A stretch of 64,000 nucleotides of DNA. Source: Cohaesibacter haloalkalitolerans (GTDB taxonomy: Bacteria > Pseudomonadota > Alphaproteobacteria > Rhizobiales > Cohaesibacteraceae). This document shows, piece by piece, positions 54,467-62,585 of this stretch; position 1 is the first letter of the stretch; each line of letters opens with the position of its first letter. The translations under genes were made by a program, and so were the position numbers. A model generated the notes under the pieces. The model saw only the letters and a list, made by a program, of their open reading frames with translations, made no database searches and was not told the DNA's origin. The stretch is taken from contig NZ_QNUM01000002.1 of assembly GCF_003574655.1 (NCBI RefSeq), positions 744,001 through 808,000 of the forward strand. Reading direction: 5' to 3'.

Positions 54467-54931
54467 TCAGGCTGCGTCGGATTCCGGCAGATGGCAGAGA
54501 ACGGCACGAATGGCATCACCATCCGTCGCAGAGCGCAGCTTTTTCAAGGTGTCCTCATTGCGCAGAACGCGGGCAATGCGGGCCAGTGCCTTGAGATGAT
54601 CAGCGCCAGCGCCTTCAGGAGCCAGCAGCAGAAAGACAATATCGACAGGCTTGTCGTCCATGGCATCGAAATTCACAGGCTTGTCCAGGAGCGCGAAGAT
54701 GCCATAGATCTTCTCCAGCTCTTCCAGCTTGCCGTGCGGAATCGCAACGCCCTGCCCGACGCCGGTGGAGCCCAGCCGTTCACGCTGCAACAGTTTTTCG
54801 AAAATCTGACGCTGTGGTAGCCCGGTCAGTTTGGCCGCGCGCTCCGACAACTCCTGAATTACCTGCTTTTTGCTGCTCGCCTTGAGCAGCGGGACGATCG
54901 CTTCAGGAGCGAGTAGATCGTTCAGTTCCAT
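54467..54931 (-). CDS. ptsN: PTS-type nitrogen regulatory protein EIIA-Ntr
   Basis: A 154-residue protein of the EIIA fructose-type fold. The phosphorylated histidine is His66 in GVAIPHGKLEELEKIYGIF (read in parts). PtsN is phosphorylated by PtsP and NPr and controls potassium, nitrogen and stress functions. It is the last gene of the rpoN-hpf-ptsN order, 249 bases after hpf. Confidence 0.96.
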   Translation of the reverse strand: MELNDLLAPEAIVPLLKASSKKQVIQELSERAAKLTGLPQRQIFEKLLQRERLGSTGVGQGVAIPHGKLEELEKIYGIFALLDKPVNFDAMDDKPVDIVFLLLAPEGAGADHLKALARIARVLRNEDTLKKLRSATDGDAIRAVLCHLPESDAA

Positions 54932-55000
54932 GAAACTCTCATGTATCGAGTATCTTGCTTTAAGGTCCGGTCAAAGCAGGATACCCCGGTTTCTTGAAAT

Positions 55001-55042
55001 GATCAAAGCCTTCAGGAGGTCTCACCTGAAGGCCATTTGATC
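55001..55042 (-). other. Large hairpin in the hpf-ptsN intergenic region
   Basis: GATCAAA-GCCTTCAGG (55001-55016) pairs with CCTGAAGGC-CA-TTTGATC (55025-55042): 16 pairs with a CA bulge. There is no T-run on the minus side. It lies 70 bases before the ptsN start and could slow transcription or mark an RNA-processing site. Confidence 0.65.
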
Positions 55043-55081
55043 TTGAGCGAACACCAACGGCCGTGTGCCTGGTTGGCTAAA

Positions 55082-55155
55082 GCGCACCCCGATCAACCGG
55101 AATTCCAATTGTTGGGGCGCGCCCTCGTTATGCTTTGATGGTTTCACGAACCATC
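55082..55155 (-). other. Two further hairpins between hpf and ptsN
   Basis: GCGC-A-CCCC (55082-55090) pairs with GGGG-C-GCGC (55114-55122), and GATGGTT (55137-55143) with AACCATC (55149-55155). With the hairpin at 55001 they fill most of the 249-base gap. Confidence 0.5.
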
Positions 55156-55180
55156 AGTCTTTTGTGGCGTTCCTAAGTGC

Positions 55181-55759
55181 TTACTTGTCAGCCAGGGAAG
55201 GGCTTACCCATCCGATGTGGCCGTCCTTGCGTTTGTAAACAACGTTGACAGCATCATCACCGGCATTGCGGAAGACCACGACAGGTTCGTCAGTCAGATC
55301 GAGAGCAACCACAGCGTCGCCAACCGTCATGGTACGGAGGGGTTTGCTGGTGCTTTCGGCGATAACGACCGGCGTGAAATCTTCGGGCACTTCTTCCTGA
55401 ACTGCAGGGTTCTGCAGCACGCCATACGCGATCTCGATGCCCTCAGGGCTCTCGTGGAAATCATTGCGATGGCTTTTCAGGCGTCTTTTATAGCGACGCA
55501 AGCGCTTGTCGATATGCTCAACAGCATTGTCAAAGCTCTTCTGAGCGTCAACATCAGAGCCGCTAGCTTGCATCACCATCCCGGTATCGAGATGAATCAC
55601 AAGGTCACTCTTGAAGCCGATGCCTTCCTTTTCCAAAGTCATCTGGCCACCGAAGCCACCATCGAAATATTTCTCGACTGCTTCAGCAACACGATCCTCT
55701 GCATAGGCGCGAAGTGAATCGCCAACATCAACTTGTTTGCCTGATACTCGAAGCGTCAT
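55181..55759 (-). CDS. hpf: Ribosome hibernation-promoting factor (long form)
   Basis: A 192-residue protein: N-terminal HPF/RaiA domain (MTLRVSGKQVDVGDSLRAYA, FDNAVEHIDKRLRRYKRRLKSH, split when read), a linker, and a C-terminal dimerisation domain (TMTVGDAVVALDLTDEPVVVFRN and GHIGWVSPSL). The long form can dimerise 70S ribosomes into 100S on its own. It lies between rpoN and ptsN. GGGGG precedes the ATG at 55759; the extra five codons upstream are unlikely. Confidence 0.95.
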   Translation of the reverse strand: MTLRVSGKQVDVGDSLRAYAEDRVAEAVEKYFDGGFGGQMTLEKEGIGFKSDLVIHLDTGMVMQASGSDVDAQKSFDNAVEHIDKRLRRYKRRLKSHRNDFHESPEGIEIAYGVLQNPAVQEEVPEDFTPVVIAESTSKPLRTMTVGDAVVALDLTDEPVVVFRNAGDDAVNVVYKRKDGHIGWVSPSLADK

Positions 55760-56385
55760 GGAACCCCCTATCAATTATGGGCCTATAGAATGACCGACTT
55801 TAAGTCTTTCTCTTTTAATGACGTTCGCAAATGTGGCCTGAAGATGTGGCCTCGATCTGCGCGTATCATCAACACATCGAAAGCCCGGTCGGCCATACGC
55901 ATGGAGTCATCCCACGGACCGCATCGACGTCTGCACGGGCCGCGCACAAATAGGCGCTTCGGTTGCAAATGTCAATGTTATGGGACAGTCTCTTATGCAT
56001 GCTATCAGTGTGCCAAAATTAATGGGCTTTGACCAGCAGACTTGACAGGAATGGACTGGAAACACGCATCTTTACGTATTTATCCACTGTCCAATGGGCG
56101 ATAGAACGATGCACCATTCATCGACACAAATATTTAATTATGTTTCGCAAGAGAAAATAAATTTGAAATAATATTTCAATTCAAAACGGCACTCGACCGA
56201 GGCCTGCAAACGACCACCACTTCTCCCAGCTCAGCCAATGAGAAGACGTCTGCTCGGATGTGGTGGAATGATGGCAACAACAGACGCCGCCAGAGCGCGT
56301 AGGTTATACCCGCCTTTTTTCGGGCGTTCGGCAGGAAGACGCCCCAGCACACAGTCGATTTATGCCCTCTGTCAACCGCTTCCGG
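55760..56385. other. rpoN-hpf intergenic region
   Basis: About 626 bases, unusually long for this gene pair. It is AT-rich near 56100-56190 and has a perfect inverted repeat TTGAAAT-AAT-ATTTCAA at 56163-56179. No small gene is supported. It likely carries a separate hpf promoter. Confidence 0.55.
56163..56179. promoter_or_regulatory. Inverted repeat TTGAAAT-AAT-ATTTCAA
   Basis: Seven-base perfect arms around three bases in the rpoN-hpf gap, 404 bases before hpf. It is operator-like, with no known match. Confidence 0.35.
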
Positions 56386-57987
56386 CTAGCCGCGGGCGGC
56401 CTTCTTTTCCCGTCTGCGCTGGACAGACGAAGGGATGTGCATGGCCTCGCGATATTTGGCGACGGTGCGGCGGGCGATGTCTATGCCCGAATCCCGCAGC
56501 AGCTTGACCAGCGCGTCATCGGACAGAACGTCCTTCGCGGTTTCCCCATCGATCGCCTGTCGGATGCGGTGCTTGACGGCCTCGGCGGAATGACTGTCGC
56601 CACCGCCGGTGGCCGAAATCGCCGAGGTGAAGAAGTATTTCATCTCGAAGGTGCCACGATTGGTGGCGATGTATTTGTTGGACGTCACCCGACTCACAGT
56701 ACTTTCGTGCATCTGGATGGCATCGGCAATGGTGCGCAGATTGAGCGGCTTGAGATGCGTGACGCCATAGGCGAAGAAGGCATCCTGCTGTTTGACGATT
56801 TCAGTTGCCACCTTGAGGATGGTCTGGGCTCGCTGATCAAGGCTTTTGACCAGCCAGTTGGCGCTCTGCAGGCAATCGACCAGAAATTCCTTTTCCTTCT
56901 TGCCGGAGGCCGTTTCGTTGATCTGGGCATAGTAGCTGCGATTGACGAGAACGCGCGGCAAGGTTTCGCTGTTGAGCTCCAGACGCCAGCCACCATCGGA
57001 GGCTTGCCGGACGAACACATCCGGCACCACGGGCTGCACGGTCAGATGGCCAAAGGCACTGCCCGGTCGCGGGTTGAGCGCCCGGATCTCGTTGATCATG
57101 TCGGCAAGGTCGTCTTCATCAACGGCGCAGAGCTTGCGCAGCTGGATGAAATCACGTTTGGCCAGCAGCTCCAGATTGTCGAGCAACACGGCAATGGCAG
57201 GATCGTAGCGGTTGAGGTCCTTTAGCTGCAGCGCCAGACATTCCGACAGGGTGCGCGCAAACACGCCCGAGGGCTCGAACCCCTGCAGGATTTCAAGCAC
57301 TCCGGCCACCTCGGCTTCCTCCACCCCCAAACGGTTGGCAACCATCGCCAGATCGGTCTGCAGATAGCCGAATTCATCCAGCTCGTTGATCAGAAACTGA
57401 CCAATGATCCGCTTGCGTTCGTCCAGAATCGCCGTCATCAGCTGCTGTTCGAGATGATCGGACAGGGAAATCTCTCCCGCCAGAACTGCTTCCAGATCAT
57501 AGTCGGGATTGGCCCCGCCATCGCGCATCGGCGTCGACATCCAGGGATCGTTGAGACTTGGACCAGCCTGCTCGGTCTGGCCGTTGTCATCGGGAAACAC
57601 ATTGTCCAGACGCGCATCAAGATCGTTGGAGATCGCGTCCATCTGTTCGGGACGCTCGCCGGAAAACTGCTCAGAAAGATCGGGGCCGGACGCACCATCG
57701 CCATAGTCGTCCTGAGCTGAGGTCTCGGCATCCCCTGCCCGCTCGCTATTCCGCTCTGTTGGTGGCTCGGACTCAAGTCCCTCACGGTCTGCTGCTTCGG
57801 CAGGCGAGGCATCGCCAGCATAATCCTCGGTCACGGCTTCCAGAAGCGGATTGCTCTCCAGCTCCTGCTGGACATAGGCGACAAGGTCGAGATTGGACAT
57901 CTGCAACAACTGGATGGCCTGCATCAGTTGCGGCGTCATCACCAGAGATTGGCTCTGGCGCATGTCCAGTCTGGGTGTCAAAGCCAT
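56386..57987 (-). CDS. rpoN: RNA polymerase sigma-54 factor
   Basis: A 533-residue sigma factor for -24/-12 promoters. Region I starts with MALTPRLDMRQSQSLVMTPQ and QAIQLLQMSNLDL, an acidic region II follows (about 60-130), the core-binding part is mid-protein, and the C-terminus has the helix-turn-helix and the RpoN box ARRTVAKYREAMHIPSSVQRR (read in parts). The ATG at 57987 begins region I exactly; an ATG at 58047 would add 20 non-conserved residues. It directs nitrogen and carbon genes with PtsN and enhancer-binding proteins. Confidence 0.97.
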   Translation of the reverse strand: MALTPRLDMRQSQSLVMTPQLMQAIQLLQMSNLDLVAYVQQELESNPLLEAVTEDYAGDASPAEAADREGLESEPPTERNSERAGDAETSAQDDYGDGASGPDLSEQFSGERPEQMDAISNDLDARLDNVFPDDNGQTEQAGPSLNDPWMSTPMRDGGANPDYDLEAVLAGEISLSDHLEQQLMTAILDERKRIIGQFLINELDEFGYLQTDLAMVANRLGVEEAEVAGVLEILQGFEPSGVFARTLSECLALQLKDLNRYDPAIAVLLDNLELLAKRDFIQLRKLCAVDEDDLADMINEIRALNPRPGSAFGHLTVQPVVPDVFVRQASDGGWRLELNSETLPRVLVNRSYYAQINETASGKKEKEFLVDCLQSANWLVKSLDQRAQTILKVATEIVKQQDAFFAYGVTHLKPLNLRTIADAIQMHESTVSRVTSNKYIATNRGTFEMKYFFTSAISATGGGDSHSAEAVKHRIRQAIDGETAKDVLSDDALVKLLRDSGIDIARRTVAKYREAMHIPSSVQRRREKKAARG

Positions 57988-58476
57988 GTGATCGTCTGTC
58001 CTTACCTCTGCCGCACCTGCCAGCAGAGTGTCTGCGGCAAGTTCCATCCCAGTTCACGTCGGGTTTCAGATATGAGCATTTCGCCAACAGACCGGCTGCA
58101 CACTCCTGAAACACTTCACCACACCCACCAAACCCGGACGCATCACCCAAAGGTTTCTGCGCCTGTTACCATTTTCTTAGCCCAAACAGGCCAAGTTGGT
58201 ACAAGTTTTGCTTGTTAGATATAGCAGGAATGCGCCCACTTGCACAATTCAATTCTGCTATTTGATATAAAACGAATATTTATCAAAAGCTTATCCTCAG
58301 AATTGTGCCGTCTGACCAGAATCTGATCATTTCTCTTCTGTCTTTTCGACAGGCATTGATCAATTATTTGGCATTTTTCGAAAACTGCAAGCCTCAAATG
58401 GTCTTTGCGCCCAAATCTGACGCGCTTTTCCGTAATTTCACGGATTAATGGAGCAATTCCGGCCCAATCCAGCCTG
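57988..58476. other. lptB-rpoN intergenic region
   Basis: About 489 bases between lptB (upstream on the minus strand) and rpoN. It is relatively AT-rich in its second half and probably holds a separate rpoN promoter. CCGT/ACGG at 58431-58444 makes a weak stem. No gene is supported. Confidence 0.5.
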
Positions 58477-59280
58477 TTACATCGAGAAGCTTTCGCCCAG
58501 ATAGAGCCTGCGCACGTCCGGGTTGGCGATGATTTCGCCAGGTGTTCCGTTGGTCAGAACATTGCCGGAGTGGATGATATAGGCCCGATCGATCAAGCTG
58601 AGGGTTTCACGCACATTGTGGTCGGTGATCAAAACGCCGATGCCACGCGCCGTCAGATGGCGCACCAGCTGCTGGATGTCACCCACGGCAATCGGGTCAA
58701 CACCGGCGAAAGGCTCGTCAAGCAGCATGAAGGAGGGCCGGGACGCCAGCGCGCGGGCGATTTCAAGGCGCCGCCGCTCACCACCAGACAGGGCGATGGC
58801 CATGGACTTGCGCAAATGGGTGATGGAGAACTCCTCCAGCAGCTCATCAAGCTGCTCCTTGCGCTTCTTGCGATTTGGCTCGACCAGTTCCAACACGGCC
58901 ATGATGTTCTGTTCGACATTCAGACCGCGAAAAATCGAAGCTTCCTGCGGTAGATAGCCGATGCCAAGGCGAGCGCGGCGGTACATAGGCATCTTGGTGA
59001 TGTCAAAGCCATCCAGCGAAATGTAGCCCTTGTCCGGGCGAACAAGCCCAGTGATCATGTAGAATACGGTGGTCTTGCCCGCGCCGTTCGGCCCAAGAAG
59101 TCCAACGGCCTCGCCGCGCTTCACGGCCAGTGAGGCAGATGTGACCACCGTCCGCTTCTTGTAGCTCTTGCCGATATCATGCACGACCATCCAGCCCATG
59201 CCATCCTGTTCGAGTGGATCGAACGGATCTTGCGGGGCGTCGGTCTCCGAAACAGAGAGGGGATGATCTAGTTGCTGCAT
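58477..59280 (-). CDS. lptB: LPS export ABC transporter ATPase LptB
   Basis: A 267-residue ATPase. Walker A is GLLGPNGAGKTTVFYMITG, the Q-loop is GIGYLPQEASIFRGL, the signature is LSGGERRRLEIARAL and Walker B is FMLLDEPFAGVDPIA. It powers lipopolysaccharide export with LptF/G, LptC and LptA. About 30 residues before the domain start are longer than in E. coli. It lies 304 bases after lptA. Confidence 0.96.
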   Translation of the reverse strand: MQQLDHPLSVSETDAPQDPFDPLEQDGMGWMVVHDIGKSYKKRTVVTSASLAVKRGEAVGLLGPNGAGKTTVFYMITGLVRPDKGYISLDGFDITKMPMYRRARLGIGYLPQEASIFRGLNVEQNIMAVLELVEPNRKKRKEQLDELLEEFSITHLRKSMAIALSGGERRRLEIARALASRPSFMLLDEPFAGVDPIAVGDIQQLVRHLTARGIGVLITDHNVRETLSLIDRAYIIHSGNVLTNGTPGEIIANPDVRRLYLGESFSM

Positions 59281-59584
59281 ATGCGGGTGTGCACCTGATT
59301 ATTGATAGCCACCATCTGGCAATTGTTGTCTTTACAGCCCGTTCGGTTTGCACCGCCACCTTCCCGGGCCAGTATGTGGCGATCTGCGCGCTACCCTAGC
59401 CCGGTTCCGGGATAGTTCAGGCGTCAGCTCAGGGTCATTCGGCGCTGCTTTCAAGCTGCAGCCAGAGGATACCAGACCATATCGGCCCATTGGCTCCGGA
59501 TTTCACACCAATGAAGCGAGGATTTTCCACGAATTGCTCATAAATGCAATTGGCATGATTGTCGAGTTCCTTTGCCTTTGGCGG
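59281..59584. other. lptA-lptB gap
   Basis: About 304 bases where many relatives have adjacent genes. No promoter motif, terminator or gene can be named. Confidence 0.5.
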
Positions 59585-60226
59585 CTAGTTTTTCGGCTTG
59601 CGGTTTGGGATAAACAACCCCTGAACGCGCCCAGACTTGCCATTGGAGCCACTTGATGCGCCCGAGGATGCCAATTGAGCCGCACCGGAACGCATGTTGA
59701 TCGTCAGCTTCGATCCCCTCAGCACGTTCTTGCCTTGAGTTAGAACCACGTTGCCGCTGAGGATAATGATTTCACTGGCCATATCAACCGAAGCCGCGCT
59801 GCCCGTGGCCTTCTGATCCTTCTGACTGACGGTCACGCCACCTTGCGCTTCCAGCCGGGTAATGGATTGCGCCGTACCGGCTCCCCCCCCTGCATAATGA
59901 ATGGTCAGGGTTGCGGTCTGCAGGGTGGTTTCTCCCTGTTTTGCCCGCACACTGCCCTTGAAGACAGCGATCTTGTCCTTGTCGAAGATATCGAGCTGGT
60001 CGGCCTCGATTTCAATGGGCGCATCAGGATTGGTGCGCAGCCCGGAGGCAACATCGGCCATGCCCTGCGCCATCGCCGGCCTTGGGGCGATCAGCGTGAG
60101 GCCGGAGGCAAACACACAGACCAGCAAGGCTATCATTGCCAGAAAGCCCCAAGGCCTGACCAACAGACGGGCCATTCTAAGGGCAAAATCATCAAGTGAC
60201 CTCAGATTGATCGAGATCGGCATCAT
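59585..60226 (-). CDS. lptA: LPS transport periplasmic protein LptA
   Basis: A 213-residue OstA-like protein. A signal-like hydrophobic segment (about 26-52, ending AMAQG) precedes the beta-jellyroll: PIEIEADQLDIFDKDKIAVFKG and KGSVRAKQGETTLQTATLTIHY (split when read), then VLRGSKLTINMRSG. It forms the periplasmic bridge for lipopolysaccharide. It overlaps the lptC stop by four bases. Confidence 0.94.
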   Translation of the reverse strand: MMPISINLRSLDDFALRMARLLVRPWGFLAMIALLVCVFASGLTLIAPRPAMAQGMADVASGLRTNPDAPIEIEADQLDIFDKDKIAVFKGSVRAKQGETTLQTATLTIHYAGGGAGTAQSITRLEAQGGVTVSQKDQKATGSAASVDMASEIIILSGNVVLTQGKNVLRGSKLTINMRSGAAQLASSGASSGSNGKSGRVQGLFIPNRKPKN

Positions 60227-61047
60227 GGCGTTTCTTCCTGTTGCGGGGTCTTTTCACCCTGTTGGGCATTCTGCTGTTGGGCATTCTGGCCTTGCGCGGG
60301 TTCTTTTTGAATCGGGTTCTTGTTCAGCAGAGCAGCATCAATATTGAGGCGCACATTGCCGCTGAAACGGAACTGCTCCCCGTTGTTGATCGCTTCCAGC
60401 TGGTTCGATGAAAGCCGGATGTCGCGGGAGGTGATGGTCACCGGGCTGATCGTCTTCATGTAGCCCTTGGGCATGTCGACCGCAACCTCGTCGGTGTCGA
60501 GCTTGTAGCCGAGGGACGAATCCACCTTCACGCTGCCATTGAGGCCCAGCGTCTCTTCCTTCTGGTTGAACACCCCAGTCTCGGCATTGATGGTAACCCA
60601 CTGCTGCTTTTCGTCGGTAATCCGGGCCTGAACGGCCGTGAGATTGATGACATTGGGGGTTTCCACCTTCTGGATCGCCTCGTTGGCTGTCACTTCATAG
60701 GCGCGTCCGTCCCGGAAGCCATTGAGGTTCGGGTTCTGCATCACCAGCTCATCCTGCTTGAAGCCGCCCTCTTCGATCTGCACCTGCAGCGGTGCTTCGG
60801 TGGGCGTGTTGCGACTGACCCAGCCGATGAACCCGGCAACAATGGCCAGCGTGATGACCGGCAAGCTCCATTTGAGAACCGTCACACGCCTTGAGTGACG
60901 GTGGGCCAGGCGGAAGGCTCGTTTCTGCTCCTGCGAGGAGATGATCCGGGTGTTATGCCGCATTCTTTCTGTGCCATCGGATAGCGCATCCTCAGCCGCC
61001 CCGGCGGGTGGAGAGTGAAACTGATCCTGTGGTGTCCGGTCTTCCAT
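60223..61047 (-). CDS. lptC: LPS export protein LptC
   Basis: A 274-residue bitopic protein: a soluble N-terminus, one membrane segment (VLKWSLPVITLAIVAGFIGW, about 58-77) and a periplasmic LptC domain with LNGFRDGRAYEVTANEAIQK and GYKLDTDEVAVDMPKGYMKT. A Gln-rich C-terminal tail (PAQGQNAQQQNAQQGEKTPQQ, read in parts) is unusual and probably disordered. The ATG at 61047 is preferred over the GTG at 61065. Confidence 0.92.
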   Translation of the reverse strand: MEDRTPQDQFHSPPAGAAEDALSDGTERMRHNTRIISSQEQKRAFRLAHRHSRRVTVLKWSLPVITLAIVAGFIGWVSRNTPTEAPLQVQIEEGGFKQDELVMQNPNLNGFRDGRAYEVTANEAIQKVETPNVINLTAVQARITDEKQQWVTINAETGVFNQKEETLGLNGSVKVDSSLGYKLDTDEVAVDMPKGYMKTISPVTITSRDIRLSSNQLEAINNGEQFRFSGNVRLNIDAALLNKNPIQKEPAQGQNAQQQNAQQGEKTPQQEETP

Positions 61048-61361
61048 CGTCCATCGTCCAATCACGTCAGGCGTGATGCTGCTAGTGCGGCCTCTGGCTC
61101 AACGACTGATCCGACATTTCGGCTCCACCGCGATCCGGGCATGCATTTTCTACAAAGGAAAAAGGCGAAATTAAGCACGAAGGCCCCTTCCCCGTCTGTC
61201 ATGACATTCTTGTGAAAAGCCCGTCATGCAAGCAGCATGGCAGGCTTGTCAAAAGAACGAAGGGAGCGCACGCGGATGGCTTCCGGCGGCTCCCCTTCTG
61301 CGGGCGTCGGGCAGACACAGAACCTGCCTGCCGCCCCTGCGTTTCAGTCCCGTTGCCGGTT

Positions 61362-61982
61362 TCAGCTATGGGCGAAGATGTCAGTTTCTTCCCAACCGGC
61401 CAGATCGAGCTTTGCCCGCGTCGGCAGGAAGTCGAAACAGGACTGGGCAATTTCCTTGCGCCCTTCCCGCGACAGGCGAGCCCGGAAAATGCCCATCAGG
61501 CCATGCAGATGCAGGACATCGGTTGCCGCATATTTCTTCTGCGCCTCGCTGAGCATGTCTGCTCCCCAGTCCGAGCTCTGCTGCTGCTTTGAAATATCGA
61601 CATCGAGAAACTCGCGGCAGACATCCTTGAGGCCATGACGGTCGGTATAGGTGCGCGTCAGCTTGGAGGCGATCTTGGTGCAGAATACCGGCTCCGGCAT
61701 CACACCGAAGGTGTGGTAGAGCACTGCGATGTCAAAACGGGCGTAGTGGAAGATCTTGGTGATCTTGTCATTGCCCAGCAGGGTGCAGAGATTGGGGGCC
61801 TCGGTCTGGCCTTTTGCGATCTGAACGAGATCGGCGCTGCCATCGCCGGGCGACAGCTGGACCAGACAGAGCCTGTCCCTGTGCGGGTGAAGCCCCATTG
61901 TCTCGGTATCGATAGCCACTGCGGAGATGTTGTCATAGTGATTGAGATTGGGGAGATCTCCCTGATGCAGTCTGATGGTCAT
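61362..61982 (-). CDS. Ribonuclease D-type 3'-5' exonuclease
   Basis: A 206-residue DEDDy exonuclease: exo I is VAIDTETMGLHPHRDRLCLVQ (read in parts; Asp-x-Glu), exo II is IFHYARFDIAVLYHTFG (Asp), exo III is KKYAATDVLHLHGLM (Tyr-x-x-x-Asp). It lacks the HRDC domains of full RNase D, a short form common in alphaproteobacteria before lptC. It would trim structured RNA 3' ends. Confidence 0.92.
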   Translation of the reverse strand: MTIRLHQGDLPNLNHYDNISAVAIDTETMGLHPHRDRLCLVQLSPGDGSADLVQIAKGQTEAPNLCTLLGNDKITKIFHYARFDIAVLYHTFGVMPEPVFCTKIASKLTRTYTDRHGLKDVCREFLDVDISKQQQSSDWGADMLSEAQKKYAATDVLHLHGLMGIFRARLSREGRKEIAQSCFDFLPTRAKLDLAGWEETDIFAHS

Positions 61983-62318
61983 CGATCAAAAACTTCCTGG
62001 ATATTTGGGGGAACCAATGAATCTGGTTCGCAGAACTGGAAATGAAAAGCGATTTCTTGCGAATATCTGCCAGTGATCGAAGCAGCATAGATTGTTCGTT
62101 TCCTCGCTTCAAGACTTGCGATGGAATTCGCACACGCATCCGGTCTTTGCCGCGCGCTTACTCACATAAGGGCTAACAAGGGCTTACCGTGGCTTACCTG
62201 CCGGGCGGCGCGTGTTCAGGCAGTTTTGCCAAACCGCTTCCTTCTCGTCATCCCTGACCGGAATGCGTGCATCTGACGGGTGAGCGCGCGGACCTTGGTT
62301 TACCGATCCACATTTAAC

Positions 62319-62335
62319 TTGAATAATTTATTCAA
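62319..62335 (+). promoter_or_regulatory. RirA-type iron box 1
   Basis: TTGAATAATTTATTCAA is a perfect palindrome with TGA-N9-TCA at 62320-62334, the iron-responsive operator bound by RirA in rhizobia. It lies 251 bases before the receptor ATG. Confidence 0.65.
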
Positions 62336-62502
62336 TAATTAAATTGCCCGCTCAGGACAATTAAGGTATTCTACTTATTCGCTCAAAACCCCAGAAAACG
62401 GGCCATCGTGCATTCTAATTGCTGCCAGCGGCAGCTCTTGTTGGAGAAGAAAAATTCATGCCATCCACTCCGGAACCGGGAAACATTACGAAGAGTTAAA
62501 TA

Positions 62503-62517
62503 TGAATCTTTTATTCA
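62503..62517 (+). promoter_or_regulatory. RirA-type iron box 2
   Basis: TGAATCTTTTATTCA, also TGA-N9-TCA, differs from box 1 at two core positions and lies 68 bases before the receptor ATG, where it would overlap the promoter. Confidence 0.65.
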
Positions 62518-62585
62518 TGAATTAGTATCCACTGCGGACCCGGACCCTGGACTAGAACAATAATTGAAACTAGGCGTGGATGCGG

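Larger units (their letters stand above)
61983..62585. other. Control region before the TonB receptor
   Basis: About 603 bases between divergent RNase D and the receptor gene. The region from 62310 to 62560 is AT-rich and contains two TGA-N9-TCA boxes at 62320-62334 and 62503-62517. No small gene is supported. Confidence 0.65.

Noticed and set aside
55783-55968. Small minus-strand frame upstream of hpf
   Set aside because: Arg-rich frame with no ribosome site; probably the hpf leader.
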